NCBI GenBank assembly: GCA_029204225.1 | Contig: CM055110.1 | Location: 36,578,035 to 36,642,034 of the forward strand | Direction of reading: 5' to 3' | Length of the DNA stretch: 64,000 nucleotides | Source of the DNA: Diphasiastrum complanatum | Lineage: Eukaryota; Streptophyta; Lycopodiopsida; Lycopodiales; Lycopodiaceae | Shown: positions 23,571 to 35,895 of the stretch, in pieces | Layout of the letters: each line of letters starts with the position of its first letter | Position numbering within the stretch: position 1 is the stretch's first letter | The notes under the pieces: generated by a model | Told to the model about the DNA's origin: nothing | Seen by the model: the letters and a program-made list of their open reading frames with translations, nothing else | Database searches by the model: none | Made by a program: the position numbers and the translations under genes

Positions 23571-24480
23571 TTAAGAAGGCTTTGACAAAATGTGGTATAG
23601 TGCCATAGTCATGGCTCCACAATTGAAATAGAAAATGCATCCAAATTTTTTGAAGAACTTGACACTCGACCATCTATAAAACAAGACTTCAAATGTGGTT
23701 TTTCCATCCAATACCACACTCAACCATCTATTGCATAGAAAATTAGCACACAACAAAGCTAGCTTTGGCACTTTTACTTAAGTTTCTATTCTTCTTCTCG
23801 GCCACTCCATTTTATTGTGGTGTCCTTGGGCTTGTGTACTCCCTCTTGATCCCATTTGCATCACAAAATGCTTTGGACTTGGTAGAAATGTACTCACCAA
23901 GATTGTCACTCCTCAAGCGCTTGATCTTTGTAGAAAATTGGACCTCCCTTGACATCTTGAACTTGACAAAGACATCAAGCACCTCATCTTTGCTCTTTAG
24001 TAGATACACCCAACAAAATCTACTAAAATCATCAATAAAAGTCACATACATCTGAGCACCTCCATTGCTATTTGTCGTAAATCCATGAATATCTGAATGC
24101 ACAAGTTTTAAAGGCTAACTTGGCCTTGATTTAGATTTCTTGTAAGGTAGCCTATGTGACTTTGATAAAGCAAATTGCTCACAAACATGAGTCATGCTAG
24201 TTAGAGATTTGGGAAGACTAGAAACAACTTGCCTCTTTGCCATCACCTCCAATGACTTGAAGTTGAGATGCCCCAATCTCTTGTTATGATACCTCTTGCA
24301 TTGACAAGTGCTCCTTTTCCATACATCCAACTTGGTTAGCAACCACACAAGCATCAAGTTTGAACAATTTACCTTGCCTCTTCCCTTTTAAATCGATTCA
24401 TCCTCCTTCTTGATCAAACAAGCATCACCAACAAACTCCCCTTTGAATCCCTTGTCAGTAGGCATCTATAAATATTCTTA
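23571..24480 (-). pseudogene. Copia-G1 pre-integrase and integrase
   Basis: Minus strand: LFKLDAC, RLGHLNFKSLEVMAKRQVV (GAG-pre-integrase), HSDIHGFTTNSNGGAQMYVT, FIDDFSRFCWVYLLKSKDEV, LRSDNLGEYIS (integrase core) and ALLCANFLCNRW. RT and RNase H are missing on the left. Protease and gag are mostly deleted on the right, where coding meets leader at about 24480. Close relative of G2 (25444-26813). Confidence 0.87.
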
Positions 24481-24776
24481 TTTATAGATGGAATGAATAA
24501 AACATCCTTCAAATTGATATTCTATTAGTAGAGAGGGAAATAGGAATTGTGCCAATCATAACATCCACAATCATGAGCAGTTTTTGTCTCCACATTCTAT
24601 TAAGTGGTTTAAAAAATCGGCCTACTCCAAGTGTTTGACCTAAAATGATGCTAGGATCACAAAGATCCACTTTCTATTCTTGAAAATGCATGATTTGAGC
24701 TAGAAACACCTCCAAATCCACATAGAAATTATGGCACCCTAGATTTAGCAAATACTCCAACTTTGGCCTACAACCT

Positions 24777-24788
24777 ACTCTGATACCA
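24777..24788 (-). other. Copia-G1 primer-binding site
   Basis: Minus strand TGGTATCAGAGT directly inside the LTR at 24789. The leader is about 24481-24776. Confidence 0.85.
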
Positions 24789-25443
24789 TGTGAAAAAAAT
24801 AGGTCTAAAACATACTTAATGGATCAACAAGATCTTGACCAAATTTGGATGCACATCTGGATTACACTACATTGAGATAGAAATCATCAATTTACACATG
24901 CTAGAATTGCATAAACTACTAGGATCTGATCATAAGCACTAAGATCCAATATGATACTATCCCTTTCCATACAAGAACAACAACAAACTATCCTTGACAT
25001 TTGTGAAATCAAGATCAACCCAAAAAAAATGACATTCTACACACTAGAAATCAAGATATCTTGAGAAATACACATGAGATGGACATAGAATCAAAAGAGA
25101 TGAATTATCCACATAAAATCAGAAAAAAAAAATAGTTTTTTCACACTGCTACTACTATTTATAGCTGCTAAAATGTAATTTGGCCAATTGCCCTAAACGT
25201 TTCCTAAATGGTAACTTCGTGGTACTTCATAGAAAAACCTAGAAATCCTAGTCTAGATGCAATGTATGAAATCTAGCCAATTAGAATGGGTCCAAATTTG
25301 ACCTCATCCATTTATCTACTTGCCAAAAATAGTACAAACACTATTTGGGCCTTTATTGAAAAATATAAATCTATCTCTAAGTTGAAATTTCATGTTGGCC
25401 TCAATCAAAATAGATCAGCTTAACTAATTGAATTTTTCACACA
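24789..25443 (-). repeat. Copia-G1 5' LTR, 655 bp
   Basis: Plus-strand edges TGTGAAAA and TTTTTCACACA. The left edge abuts the primer site. Its right edge interrupts the G2 RT, which fixes the outer boundary. TATA-like tataaata on the minus strand near 25155. Confidence 0.8.
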
Positions 25444-26813
25444 TTAGTGATATCCAATTCCCATCTCATCCATAAAGTGTTGCAAGAGAAATAATGGCCC
25501 GAATGCTTACCATCGGTCACAGTGCAAAGGTCTCATAATAGTCAATATTATACTCTTGAGCATAATCATTTTGCCACCAACCTTGCTTTGTACTTGTTGA
25601 TTGATCCATCTTGGTTTGTCTTCACTTTGAAAATCCTCTTGCATCCAATTGCCTTCTTGTCCTTAGTAAGTTCCACCAATCTCCATGTATTGTTCTATAC
25701 TCATGATCCATTGCTTGGATCCACTCCTCTTTTTGCATTGCTTCATCTACACATGTAGGTACATCAAAAGAGGTTAGGAAAGCATAGGTTGTACACCAAC
25801 CACTTTCTTACCCTTTTCATCATATGCGAGCCTTGAAGGTTTCCTTTGGAATATTTCCTTCATAAAAAATGGCATCTCTTCCTATGACTACTTTCTTACT
25901 TGAAGGAATATAAACTTTGTAAGCCTTTCTCACCTCACTATTACCACCAAATATACCTTTATTTGAAGATGGATTCTCCTTTGTTCTATCATAAAGAGTA
26001 ATGTTGATATAGCAAACACATTCAAAAGTTTTGAAAAACTTGACACTTGGCCTCTTATCAAATAGCATCTCAAAAGGTGTCTTTACATCCAAGACAACAC
26101 TCGGCCACCTATTACATAAAAAATTGCTACACAACAAAGCTTCATCCCAAAAAGGTTTAGGAATATTGGCACCTAACCTCATTCCTTTGGCTCCTTCACA
26201 TAAGGTTCTATTATTCCTCTTGGCCACTTCATTTTGTTGAGCATCCTTGGACTTGTGAGTAGCCTCTTGATCTCATTTGCATCACAAAATGCTTTGAACT
26301 TGGTAGAAATGTATCACCACCACTGTCACTCCTCAAGCACTTGATTTTGGTGTTGAGTTGGACCTCCCTTGCAATCTTGGGCTTGAAAAAGACATCAAAC
26401 ACCTTATCCTTTCTCTTTAGCAGATAAAACCAACAAAATCTACTAAACTCATCAATAAATGTCACATACATCTTAGCACCACTGTTGCTAATTGTAGTAA
26501 ATCCATGAATATCTGAATTCACAAGTTGAAAGGCTTACCTGAACTTGATGTAGATTATTTGCAAGGTAGCCTATGTGACTTTGATCATGCTAGTTAGAGA
26601 TTTGGAAAGACCATAAACAACTTGCCTCTTTGCCATCACCTCCAATGACTTGAAGTTGAGATGCCCCAATCTCTTGTGCCATACCTCTTGCATTGACAAT
26701 TGCTCCTTTACCATACACTCAACGTGGTTAGCAACAACACAAGCATCAAGTTTGAACAATTTACCTTGCCTCTTCCCTTTTGCAATCAATTCACCTTCCT
26801 TCTTGATCATGTA
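25444..26813 (-). pseudogene. Copia-G2 pre-integrase, integrase and RT start
   Basis: Minus strand: VWHKRLGHLNFKSLEVMAKR, FIDEFSRFCWFYLLKRKDKV, CLRSDSGG (integrase core), RNNRTLCEGAKGMRLGANIP, EALLCSNFLCNRWPSVVLD, then a linker and the RT start KDKKAIGCKRIFKVKTNQDG. It is cut at 25443 by the G1 LTR within RT, and at 26813 by the B3 LTR just inside the pre-integrase N-terminus. Frameshifts lie near 26227 and 25800. Confidence 0.87.
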
Positions 26814-28001
26814 AGAAATAGGTGAGTAATAGAATGCGGAGACTTTCTACTTCCAATGCATGACTACGCCTATAAAAAATTGAACAAAGCAATAGTGATG
26901 GAAATCACGTTCAATCTTTAGCAACTAACTTTTGCTAGATACTAAGTGATTACGTAGCCAAACATAAAGTATTGAATTCTCAGTATTGACACAACCTGAA
27001 CCCAATAAGAAAATAGTATTGATTCAAAAAAACAAGATCAGATGCTAATGAGTTTGCCAATAGCGGATATAAATCGCGCACTCTAAAGCTGTCTCTAAGT
27101 AACTGAGAATAAGTCTAAAATAAGCAACTCTACTGATAAGAAGAAGTGCAATACCAATTCTAAAAAATCTCTAAAGATTGAGCTAGAATGCTCAAGAGAG
27201 TTCAAGCTTAAAAGCTTGATAGAGAGCTAACAACAATACTTTCTGATTGTGAACGATCTGCTTGATGAGAGCGCAGGAAGCGTCGTGTAATAACACTCAA
27301 CTCCTTCACAATTCACAATGTTGATCTTTTTGCTGATCAATGATAATGAGATGTATGAACAACTGATTTATACTAAGTAATTAGGTCATCAAATACGATT
27401 GCCAGGTGCCAGATGGCTAGTGTCTATTGGCATTCATCCAATTTTTCTCAGAAGTTACTTGCTGATAAGCGGTGACAATTGGCCGTTAACAGTCTGCTGT
27501 CTACATAAATGAACATAAACTGTCATTCTGTATAAATGAACGTAAACTGCCATAGGCAAAAAATGCGACACTGCATTTTTACTCGTGATTTCTGACAGGC
27601 AAAAAATGTGAAAAAAACGACACTCCATTTTTGCACGTACTTCCTGACAGACGAAAAATGCGAAAAAGATGACATTACATTTTTACACATAATTTCTGAC
27701 AAGCCAAAAATGTGAAAAAGATGACACTACATTTTTACACATAATTTTTGACATGCAAAAAATACGAAAAAGATGACACTGTATTTTTACGCGTAATTCT
27801 TGACAGGCAACGTTGTCGAGTTTGTAGAGAGAGAATATGCAACACTGTTGTCAAGCTCCGTGTATTTCTACAGTCTGTGTAAAAATTCTTGTAAATCTAT
27901 AGACTCTATAAAGACACGGAAAAATCCATAGAACTGGATAAACAGTTGGATGAAGATTAAAAACCAATCAGTCAATTAGTAGAAAGGAGAATAATCCAAC
28001 A
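26814..28001 (-). repeat. Copia-B3 3' LTR
   Basis: Same family as 42066-43268. The inner edge is ccaaca at 28001 next to a purine tract (gggagggag on the minus strand). The outer edge is a few bases short of TGTTGG. Holds an expanded internal tandem repeat. Confidence 0.85.
27555..27805. repeat. 52 bp tandem repeat, about five units, inside B3 LTR
   Basis: Each unit has ggcaaaaaatgYgaaaaa, gatgacactacattttta and ends in ctgaca. The B2 and B4 LTRs have only about two units at the same place, so the array expanded in this copy. Confidence 0.9.
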
Positions 28002-28009
28002 CTCCCTCC

Positions 28010-28720
28010 CTTAATCTGAATCCATGAATGCCTTGACCCTTAAACTTAGTTTTGCACAAAACCTTCTATGTGCATCCAAGCTTAATGCTTTGGTAAAAAT
28101 ATCTGTTGTCATATCTTGCATTCAACATAACTGCAACCTAACCTATTCATTGAGAACTTTGCTTTTGACAAAGTGATACTTCAGTTCAATATGCTTACTC
28201 CTAGAATGAAAACTAGATTGGCTGACAAGGCAATGGCACTTTGATTATCACAAAATAATAATGTCAGAGTAAATTGATTCAGACTGATATCTGAAAGTAA
28301 GTTTCTCAACCAAACCACTTCCTTTGTAACTTGTGAGACTACGATGTACTCTGATTTAGTGGAAGATAGAACTATCGAAGATTGCTTGCGACTGTTCTAG
28401 GAAATTGGACCATTGTTGAGGAAGAATGTAAATCTTGAAGCAGATTTACAAGTGTCTACATCTCTTGCCCAACTTGCATCTATAAAACCACTAAGTAAAT
28501 TGAGTTTGTCATTGTTGACTGTTCCGTAACAAATGCAAAAGTCCATAGTAGCTCAAAAATATCTCATGACTATGATAAGAGCCTTCCAATGTGTTACTCC
28601 AGGGTTGGTCATATACTGACTGAGAGAGCTGACTGCAAAAGCTATGTCTGGTCTGGTACAGATCATTGCGTACATAAGAGATACTATAATAGATTGCTAC
28701 TGTGAATAATTTATTGCTTA
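28010..28720 (-). pseudogene. Copia-B3 RNase H
   Basis: Minus strand, several frames: MYAMICTRPDIAFAVSSLSQ, YMTNPGVTHWKAL, SGFIDASWARDVDTCKSASR, SSIVLSSTKSEYIVVSQVTK, CDNQSAIALSAN. A typical Copia RT-connection and RNase H end with stops and at least three frameshifts. RT and everything upstream are missing beyond 28720. Confidence 0.85.
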
Positions 28721-29174
28721 TGCATTTGTGGTAACAAACTAAAGGATAAGCAAACTTCAAATGGACCTCATGCAATCTTTACTGCAAAAACAACAGTAAA
28801 AGGTGATTTCTGCATAAAAAAAATGATTTACGTCTAGATCAGAACTTAAGAGTAATTCTAGATATATTCTAGATTGGTCCCTAACTTTGGAATGACACTT
28901 TGTGCCATGGCTAAATTAAGGACATTTTTTGGATTACAATCCTTATATAGGCACCATGTGTGAGTTGGAAAAGTCTGGAACTTTCCAAATGGAAAGGACT
29001 TTCAGGAACAACTCATGTGTCTTTTAAGAATTGTAATGCACTCTTATGATTGGTATGGTCTTGGGAATATGGAGAGTTGGGATTGGTAAATCATAACTCG
29101 GATTCTAGGAAATACCTAATCCATAGGAGAGGATAGTGTTCATACCCCGGATGAATAAACAAGTTAGTGGAATT
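28721..29174. other. Unassigned interval between B3 and Gypsy-N
   Basis: AT-rich, no coding or repeat signal recognised. Confidence 0.4.
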
Positions 29175-30254
29175 TTGGTTCGATTGATCACCTTACCAAA
29201 TCAACTATGTTTATTTGGGTATTGACCAAGTAGTTATAAAGTGTTTGTTTAAGCTTTATGGTACGAAAGTGACATTATGAATATTTGCGATTCGAAGTTC
29301 ACTGGTCGCTTTTGGATGGCCATATTTGCTACACTAGAGGTGACTCTAAGTTTAAAAGTTCTTTTGATCATTGGTTGTTGCCTACATGAGAGTATCACGT
29401 TCTTTTATTGAGTATAGGACAAGAATCCGATGGATTATGATTGACGAATCATAGTTCAAATTCTAGTTATACTTGATCGGTTAAAAGACGGATTACCTGC
29501 ATAATTAGAAGATTAGTTAAGATATCTATTCACATTTTAATAACCCGGAGAGGTAGTAACCTTGATGGAGATTGGATTATAGTAAGCATTTGGCTACCGG
29601 TTATAGCCCGTGCGTGCTTACATATAGTTTTAAACCTATATCACCCATTGTGGTAGAGACTCGGACATTCAAAGATCAGAAAGTGGCAAATTTTCTACAT
29701 GATATGCAGGAGATGCTACGGATTGCACGTGAGAATGTCTAGTGTACCCAGGATGGGGACCGACTTTATGCAAGTCTGAAAATATCACCGAGAGACTTCC
29801 AAGTAGGGAGTTGGGTATTTTTTTGAGAATCTTGATGGATTCAAGTGTAATGCGTATCGGCTAGCATTACTAATCATCCCCTAGATATAGAGGACCATTT
29901 ACGATCTTGAAAAAGATCGGATCCTTATCTTACCAATCGAAATCCCGGATGGATCTCAAGTGCATCCCATGTTTCACGTCAGCCGTCTTTGAAAGAGTCT
30001 ACGTGAAGGAGAGCATCTTGGATCTAGAGATCGATTGGACCTATTGGATGAATCATCGAGTGTGTCTCCACTTGAACCCAGAAAGATCTTGGATACAAGA
30101 ACTAAACGATTGAGAAATCGTATAGTTACCGAGCATCTGGTTGGATGGAAGGGATGTACAGACGACGATGATTCCTGAGAACTGGAAGGAAGCTTAAGGA
30201 GGAACTTCCCTAGTTTTAAGTTCTGAGGACGGAACTTGAATAAGAGAGGAAGAA
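29175..30254 (+). pseudogene. Gypsy-N integrase and chromodomain-like end
   Basis: Plus strand, frames broken by many stops: DHLTKSTMF and KFTGRFWMAIFATLEVT-like pieces of the integrase core, then VANFLHDMQEMLRIARENV, SPRDFQVGSWV, SQVHPMFHVSRL and LVGWKGCTDDDDS, the C-terminal chromodomain-like segment. Same family as Gypsy-P. Ends in a purine tract before the LTR. Left end eroded near 29175. Confidence 0.8.
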
Positions 30255-30749
30255 TGTCATGCCTATGATTGGTCTCTGGTAGCGTGTCCACGCTAGGGAC
30301 CAGTAGACCAATAACCCGTAAGTTAATTGTGACTATAAGGGAATTGGGGCCCTTATGTGTACATGGTCATAATTTATTGTAGGCCTAAATACGTGATGGT
30401 GGATTTGTATGGGTCTATCAATGAGTCATTGGAAAACTAGATGACGTGTCTCAGATAGGCTGCAAAGTTGTCCAGTGATGTGTCATAGTGCACTACTAGT
30501 GGTGCATGGACCTTGGAGGATATAAGTATACCTATTGGGCTCTCACTAGTGTATGCTTGATAGCATGACCGGTGGCAAGATGTTGCTGGTGTGATGCCTC
30601 ATCCCTCTCTAAGTGATTCATCCATAGCTTGGGGGCTAGATCCATTCGATCTAGGTTTGGTTGGGTTGGTTTCTCCACCATCAGGTTCCCTTGTGTTGCT
30701 TGTGATTGGCATGCTTAGAATAGGATCCTTGGATTGAGGACTTTATATT
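30255..30749 (+). repeat. Gypsy-N 3' LTR
   Basis: Begins TGTCATGCCTATGATTGG after gaggaagaa and shares the layout of the 57007 LTR (ttgggggctaga, ggttggtttctccac, ...tttata end). The right edge is approximate, at the junction with Gypsy-O leader. Confidence 0.65.
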
Positions 30750-30862
30750 GAAGAATAAAAAATCCTGATTAGAGAGTATTCCCATGGATCCAATCCAAAA
30801 TTTCGATGAAAGGTAGCTGTTCTCCATGTTCTCCAATCTTTGTAAGCCTTGCTCTGATACCA
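30750..30862 (-). other. Gypsy-O leader and primer site
   Basis: Minus-strand TGGTATCAGAGC at 30851-30862 abuts the LTR. Only about 100 bp of interior remains before the Gypsy-N LTR. Confidence 0.7.
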
Positions 30863-31382
30863 CTATAAGGGAAGCTCCCTAAGATCCTACTTACAAGATA
30901 ACACACAATGGTTAACACACTATGGAGCAACCACCCAGCCAAGTAGAAGCAACCAATCAACTCTAGAAGCTTCACCCCCAAGCCAAGGAACAAGAGGCAT
31001 GAATGTAGAGTGAAACCCTGGCAATGAATCCATGATCACAATGAGGAGTAGGGCGAGTTTGGCCTCTTCTTATAGAGCCATAAGCATCTTGGGCACATAG
31101 CCATGCATAGCCCTAAGTTTCCTATACATAGATTCACCTAGAATAGAGTCCTATGCATGGACCAATTATTCATAGAACTGCTATTGATAACTCTACACAT
31201 GTATTCACCATCTCAAACCTTGTCTAAACTCCATTTAGTGTGTTCTGGGCCTCACAAAGATATTAGTTACTTTCAGATCACATCTAGTATGACGTGGCAT
31301 AACTAGCAGCTTGATTTACTGGAGTACCGTGTATCCAGACTAGGAGTATACTGAATCCTACTTACTGGTCATGGACATAACA
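30863..31382 (-). repeat. Gypsy-O 5' LTR (about 520 bp)
   Basis: On the minus strand starts TGTTATGTCCATGACCAGT and ends near CCCTTATA, the same length and sequence type as 57007-57529. Its outer end interrupts Copia-E at the pre-integrase. Confidence 0.85.
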
Positions 31383-31830
31383 CAGGCGTACCTTCAGGTG
31401 ATATAGATTACCTTTTCTTCTGTCTTGAGTGATCAAGGTACTAGTATTGGCATTAACCACGTTGCATGCTTCATCAGAAAACGTCACAAGCATCCCTGCA
31501 TCAGCTATTCTTGTCACAGAAAACAATTCTTGTTGTAGTGTAGGCACGGACAGAACGTCTTCTAGTTGTCTGTCTCTGCTATTGGTGTTGAGCCATAGTG
31601 AACCAATACCGTTCACTTGATGTTTGGATCCATCTCCAAGAACTATGAATCTTGATGGATCGACACTTCTGAAATCAGACATAATTTGTCTTGATGTCAC
31701 AAAGTGTGAAGTGGCTCCTGAATCTAGGATCACCTCATGTGTGTCAGATGTTGATGCTGCACACACATCTTCACAAATGTAGGCGGTCAAACAATTTTTG
31801 TTCGATCTCTCTTCGCCCATTTTTGAGCTC
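31383..31830 (-). pseudogene. Copia-E protease, truncated
   Basis: Minus strand: EVILDSGATSHFVTSRQIM (catalytic Asp), VLGDGSKHQVNGIGSLWL, ELFSVTRIADAGMLVTF, KGNLYHLKV. This is protease into GAG-pre-integrase, then a stop and the Gypsy-O LTR. Integrase, RT and RNase H are missing from this copy. Confidence 0.87.
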
Positions 31831-31877
31831 TCAGGTTCCTTGACATAGGATGAACTGATGTTGGTCTTCTGTCTATT

Positions 31878-32823
31878 CTATGCTGATTTGTTCCTCGGGT
31901 TCAGACGACAATCCATGGCTACATGACCCTTCTTGTGGTAGTGGATCCACTCAATTTTTGGATTGAGCCAGCATGTATCAATTGTGTGCCCATCTCTTTT
32001 GCATCTCATGCAAGTCTTCTTATCTCCACCTTGCTGTTTCGACCTCCCTTTGCTCTTCCAATTGCCTTTGCTAGTCCCCTCTGCTTGATGATTATGATTC
32101 TGTCTTTGATTTGACTCCCTCTTAGGCTTAAATTGTTTCTTGGATTTTTCTTTGTTGCCGTAGAGGGCTTGGTCAGAACCATTCTTGTGATCAAGGTGTT
32201 TTCTAGCCTCAATTTCCTCTCGAATCTCAAGAATTGCCTTTTCGAGGGTCATTGTAGAATCTTTCGTGAGCAGGTAGCTGGTTGTTTGGAAAGATTTGGG
32301 TAAGGCTCTCAAAAGGTAAGTGAGCTGCTTCTCAGTTGACACTGCATTCTTTGTTCCAGAGCTATGTAGTGATAGAAATAGATCCTTCATCTTCCTTACA
32401 AAAGAAGTGAGGACTTTCCTATCTCACTGTGGATTTGTCAGCTCTTCTAGCATCATTATTTGACTTCTTGATTTCGTTTGAAATCTCATGAGTAGTGCAT
32501 CCCACATCTTCCATAGCTTTGGAGAGTGTAGCCAGGTCAAGTGTGAGACTATCTTCGATGGAAGATGATAGCAAGGCTACTACCTTGTCATTTTTCTCCC
32601 TCCACTCGTGTAGCTCTTTGTCTGATGTCGTAGGCATCTCCTCTATGCCATCCACCCAGGGGAATAATCTTTCACCCTTTAGTATTAGCGATGTCTTAAC
32701 TTTCCAGACTAGAAAGTTAGATTCTGAAGAATCCAGAACTGTATAGATCTTGTTCTGTATGCTGTTATTAAAGCCATTGCTTCTGAAGTGTGTTCTCTTG
32801 TTGATGGTTGTTTGTTTGAACAC
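31878..32823 (-). pseudogene. Copia-E gag
   Basis: Capsid reading NFLVWKVKTSLILKGERLFP and EEMPTTSDKELHEWREKNDK, and after a stop near 32419 KQLTYLLRALPKSFQTTSYL. A basic tail leads to a complete zinc knuckle, CMRCKRDGHTIDTC, and a second degenerate one, WIHYHKKGHVAMDC. Two knuckles are a useful family marker. No clear ATG start is visible; the frame is open to 32823. Ends with a stop just before protease. Confidence 0.87.
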
Positions 32824-32876
32824 TTGGCCTCTTGGATCTGATAGTCTTTTGGCTATGTCAAATTATGATAAGGTAG

Positions 32877-32888
32877 GCTCTGATACCA
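32877..32888 (-). other. Copia-E primer-binding site
   Basis: TGGTATCAGAGC on the minus strand, 50 bp upstream of gag, next to an LTR end in CA. Confidence 0.85.
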
Positions 32889-32889
32889 C

Positions 32890-33510
32890 TGATGCGAAAA
32901 AAAAAACAAGGCAATTCGGATGGATTTCAGATATGATTGCTGGTCACGGCCAGCTATATCATTCCTACAGTCCTCCAGAATGTAGACATGCACTGCTGAT
33001 CTACATCTTAGATTAACACAACATTCAACAAAATTCAAACCAAGGTGCAGAATTAAATGAACAAGTGAATCAGACACACAAATAGCAGCAGACTGATTTT
33101 CATTCAAGATCAGACAAGATAAGAGTGATATGTGTGCAACAGGAATGCAGATCCACATAGTGCGTTGGCGTGAGAGAAATATAGTTCTCCCACAAATTTG
33201 TGTCTCACTTACTAGCGGACTTGTGGATCTACAGATCCTATGTAGAATTGTCTCGCACGCAGGCGGACTTGCATTCGATGATTTTCATTTTCTTGCTTAC
33301 TAGCATAAGACTTCTTCTGCTTGTATCATGCATCAACTAAAAGGTATATAGTCACATCATGTAACTTCTAGATTAGAGTGATTAAACATCTACAACTAAT
33401 CACGAATTACAAGAGTGGTAGATTAGCCATGACCTAGAGTGTATCGGCTGATGTCATGATATCAGATCAGATATCTGTACTTCTTGGTACTTGCATGATC
33501 TTGTTGGTCC
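32890..33510 (-). repeat. Copia-E 5' LTR (outer edge uncertain)
   Basis: Inner edge TGATGCG on the plus strand. No second copy exists here, so the right edge is a guess. A TATA-like ctatatacc on the minus strand lies near 33345. The next ~240 bp, 33515-33759, is unassigned. Confidence 0.5.
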
Positions 33511-33759
33511 TTTTTGGAGCATGAGGGTAGAAAAGGGCATCACGACAATTTTCGTGTCGCTTTGTGTCTTTTGACTTTCACGTCATCTGACTTTCTCCCC
33601 CTGTACCACAAAAAATTCTCTTTTGCAAATTTTTCTCGTTCGTGTTTTTCTCGTCAGGGTGTTTGCAAACATTTTTGCTTCATGTCTTTTGACTTTCACG
33701 TTCAAAACATTTTTGTCAGAGAGCGGGCTGAAAGCTACCAAAGCTTTGATAATAGAAAC

Positions 33760-34225
33760 ATTTTATTTCTTTGAAACTTGACTTTGAAAATCCATTTGCA
33801 ATCAACTATGTTTCTGCTAGCAAGTAATTCAACAATCGTCCATGTCTGGTTCTTGATAAGAGATGAATACTCTTTATCCATAGCTTCTTTCTAGAGATCA
33901 GTGCCTTTCGACAATTGTCGGCTCGTGAACAAGGTAGGCTGCAAACTCGTCGATATACTTGATAGGTGGTCTACTAGCTCTTGATGATCTTCTGGGAAAT
34001 AGAGGATTTTCATCATACTGTAGTTGTCGAACTGCAACATCATAATCTTTTGATTCGCCATTGATTTGTTGTTCGTCAAGAGTAGATGAGCTTGGTCCTT
34101 TAAGGGAAATAGTTAACTGAGGAACTGGAAAGTTCAATATGTCAGGAGAATCTAACAGGTTGGCTGGATGGGCTGTGCCTTTTGTTGAAACTGATCTTCG
34201 ATGAAGATGACATCATTATCTGTAT
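33760..34225 (-). pseudogene. Copia-B4 linker and RT start
   Basis: Minus strand: PSSSTLDEQQINGESKDYDV, LFPRRSSRASRPPIKYIDEF, then the first RT residues in broken frames, ending near 33760. It matches the linker of B2 (15700-16060). Confidence 0.8.
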
Positions 34226-34935
34226 GAACAACATCTAACAGATCTTTTGTTGCATGGCTATGACTTGATCTAAAAGAAATCCTAGTCTACTTTCCAAGGA
34301 TGCAGCTATGACAGACAGAGAGATTGATTTTACTAGAAGGATAGTCGAGATCAAGGGCCATGGATTTTCTGGATGAAACAAATGCATAATTCAAGTGTTC
34401 TAAGCAATGATGCCATAATAATGCTTTATTGACAAGAATAGAGATTTTCAAAGCTTGACTAGAATCAAAATAACAATGTGCCAATCTATATAAGCATCCA
34501 TGCCTCTTGTGGAGTGCAAGAATCTTATTACTCTTATCGATAATTCTACATTGATAAGACTTAAACTCCATCTTATGACCTAAAACTGTTATTCTACTTA
34601 CTGATAACAGATTTGTAGAGAGTTTAGGAACATACAATACTTTTGATAGTAGTTTGAATTGATTATGCTGGAATTTTAATCTTACAGTACCTTCACCTTT
34701 GATAGTGTGAGTACTATCATCACCAAAATGAACATATTTCTTTGTGTTGTAAGGCGTATAGGATTGGAAAATCTCACAATGATTGGTCATATGTTGAGTA
34801 GCTCCATAATCCATAAACCATGAATCATCCGAATTTACGTATTTGTCTTTGACCATAATAGCACCTTCGTCCATTTCAACTTTAGGAGATGTTGTAACTG
34901 TATTTGCTTGTTGTTCAGGTTGCTTGGCTGTATTC
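34226..34935 (-). pseudogene. Copia-B4 protease and pre-integrase; integrase deleted
   Basis: The protease region reads DSWFMDYGATQHMTNH: the catalytic DSG is changed to DYG, which alone would inactivate it. Then VLYVPKLSTNLLSVSRITVL and LLWHHCLEHLNYAFVSS, where the usual RLGH has become CLEH. Near 34226 the sequence jumps from pre-integrase to a point equivalent to 16058 in B2, so about 630 bp of integrase core is missing. Confidence 0.85.
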
Positions 34936-35720
34936 TTCGCTTTGAGAATTTGGCAATCCTAGATATCATGGTTATTGCGTTTGCAATACCTACAAAACAT
35001 CTTCTTCTTCGACGAATGTGGATTTGATGATTGTTCTTGACTTTGAGTCCATTTCTGATTCGATGCAGCCTTCTTGGAACTTTTCTTCCTCTGTTGTTTC
35101 AAGCCCTTATTGACATATAGAGCATGAGATGAAGAGGTAGACAAAGTGTCTTCACTTCTTCGATTATCTTCTTGCAGCAACATAGTGATAACTTTGGTAA
35201 GAGTTAAATTTGAGTGTGTCATGATGATCATCACCCAGTTCTTATATGTAGAGGGCAAGCTTGAAAGCAATGTCATAATTGCGTGTTGATCATCTATGAC
35301 TGATCCGACAACGGCCATCTGTTGTAAGAGATTCTTAAACTGGTTAATATGATTCTGAAGAGAATCATTATTCGACATCTTGAGTGTGAAGAATTTCGTT
35401 CGAAGATATCACTGGGTAGTTATGTCTCTCACATCATATAGTGAGCTCAGGATGTCCCAAACTTCTTTCAAAGTTTTAACTTCAGCTATGTGGCCAATTT
35501 GAGTATCTGATATATTGAGGATAATAAGCACGAAAGCTTTACCATCCTTCAATTTTCACTTTGAGCCTTCTGTGTCATCTTCAGGTTTCACTTCGATACC
35601 TATAACAACATCCCACAACTCATTGGCGATTAGCAAGGTCTTCATCTTAAATTTCCATAAATGATTATTGGATCCATTCAACTTGTCTACGATAAGACTA
35701 GCTTTACTTTGAGAATCCAT
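34936..35720 (-). pseudogene. Copia-B4 gag
   Basis: ATG at 35718-35720 (MDSQSKASLIVDKLNGSNNH, LWKFKMKTLLIANELWDVV), then GHIAEVKTLKEVWDILSSLY, INQFKNLLQQMAVVGSV and a basic region. The knuckle FCRYCKRNNHDI is followed by a stop before its last Cys. Stops also lie near 35555 and 35410. It is the best-preserved gag of family B here and the guide for aligning the split B2 gag. Confidence 0.87.
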
Positions 35721-35895
35721 CTGGGACTTTAGTCTGACGACGTTAAGAGAGATATTGTGCTACACTACAATTGGAAATAAATTCTTTGATATCAAAACAA
35801 AGTGATTCGAACTAAAGAATAATTTGATATCGCAAAAGATATCAAGTATAAGATCTCAAGCTCTGATATAATATTAGGCTTTGAAGAAGAATTTG

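Noticed and set aside
27555-27805. CRISPR-like spaced repeat
   Set aside because: Units are contiguous with no unique spacers and lie in a plant LTR.
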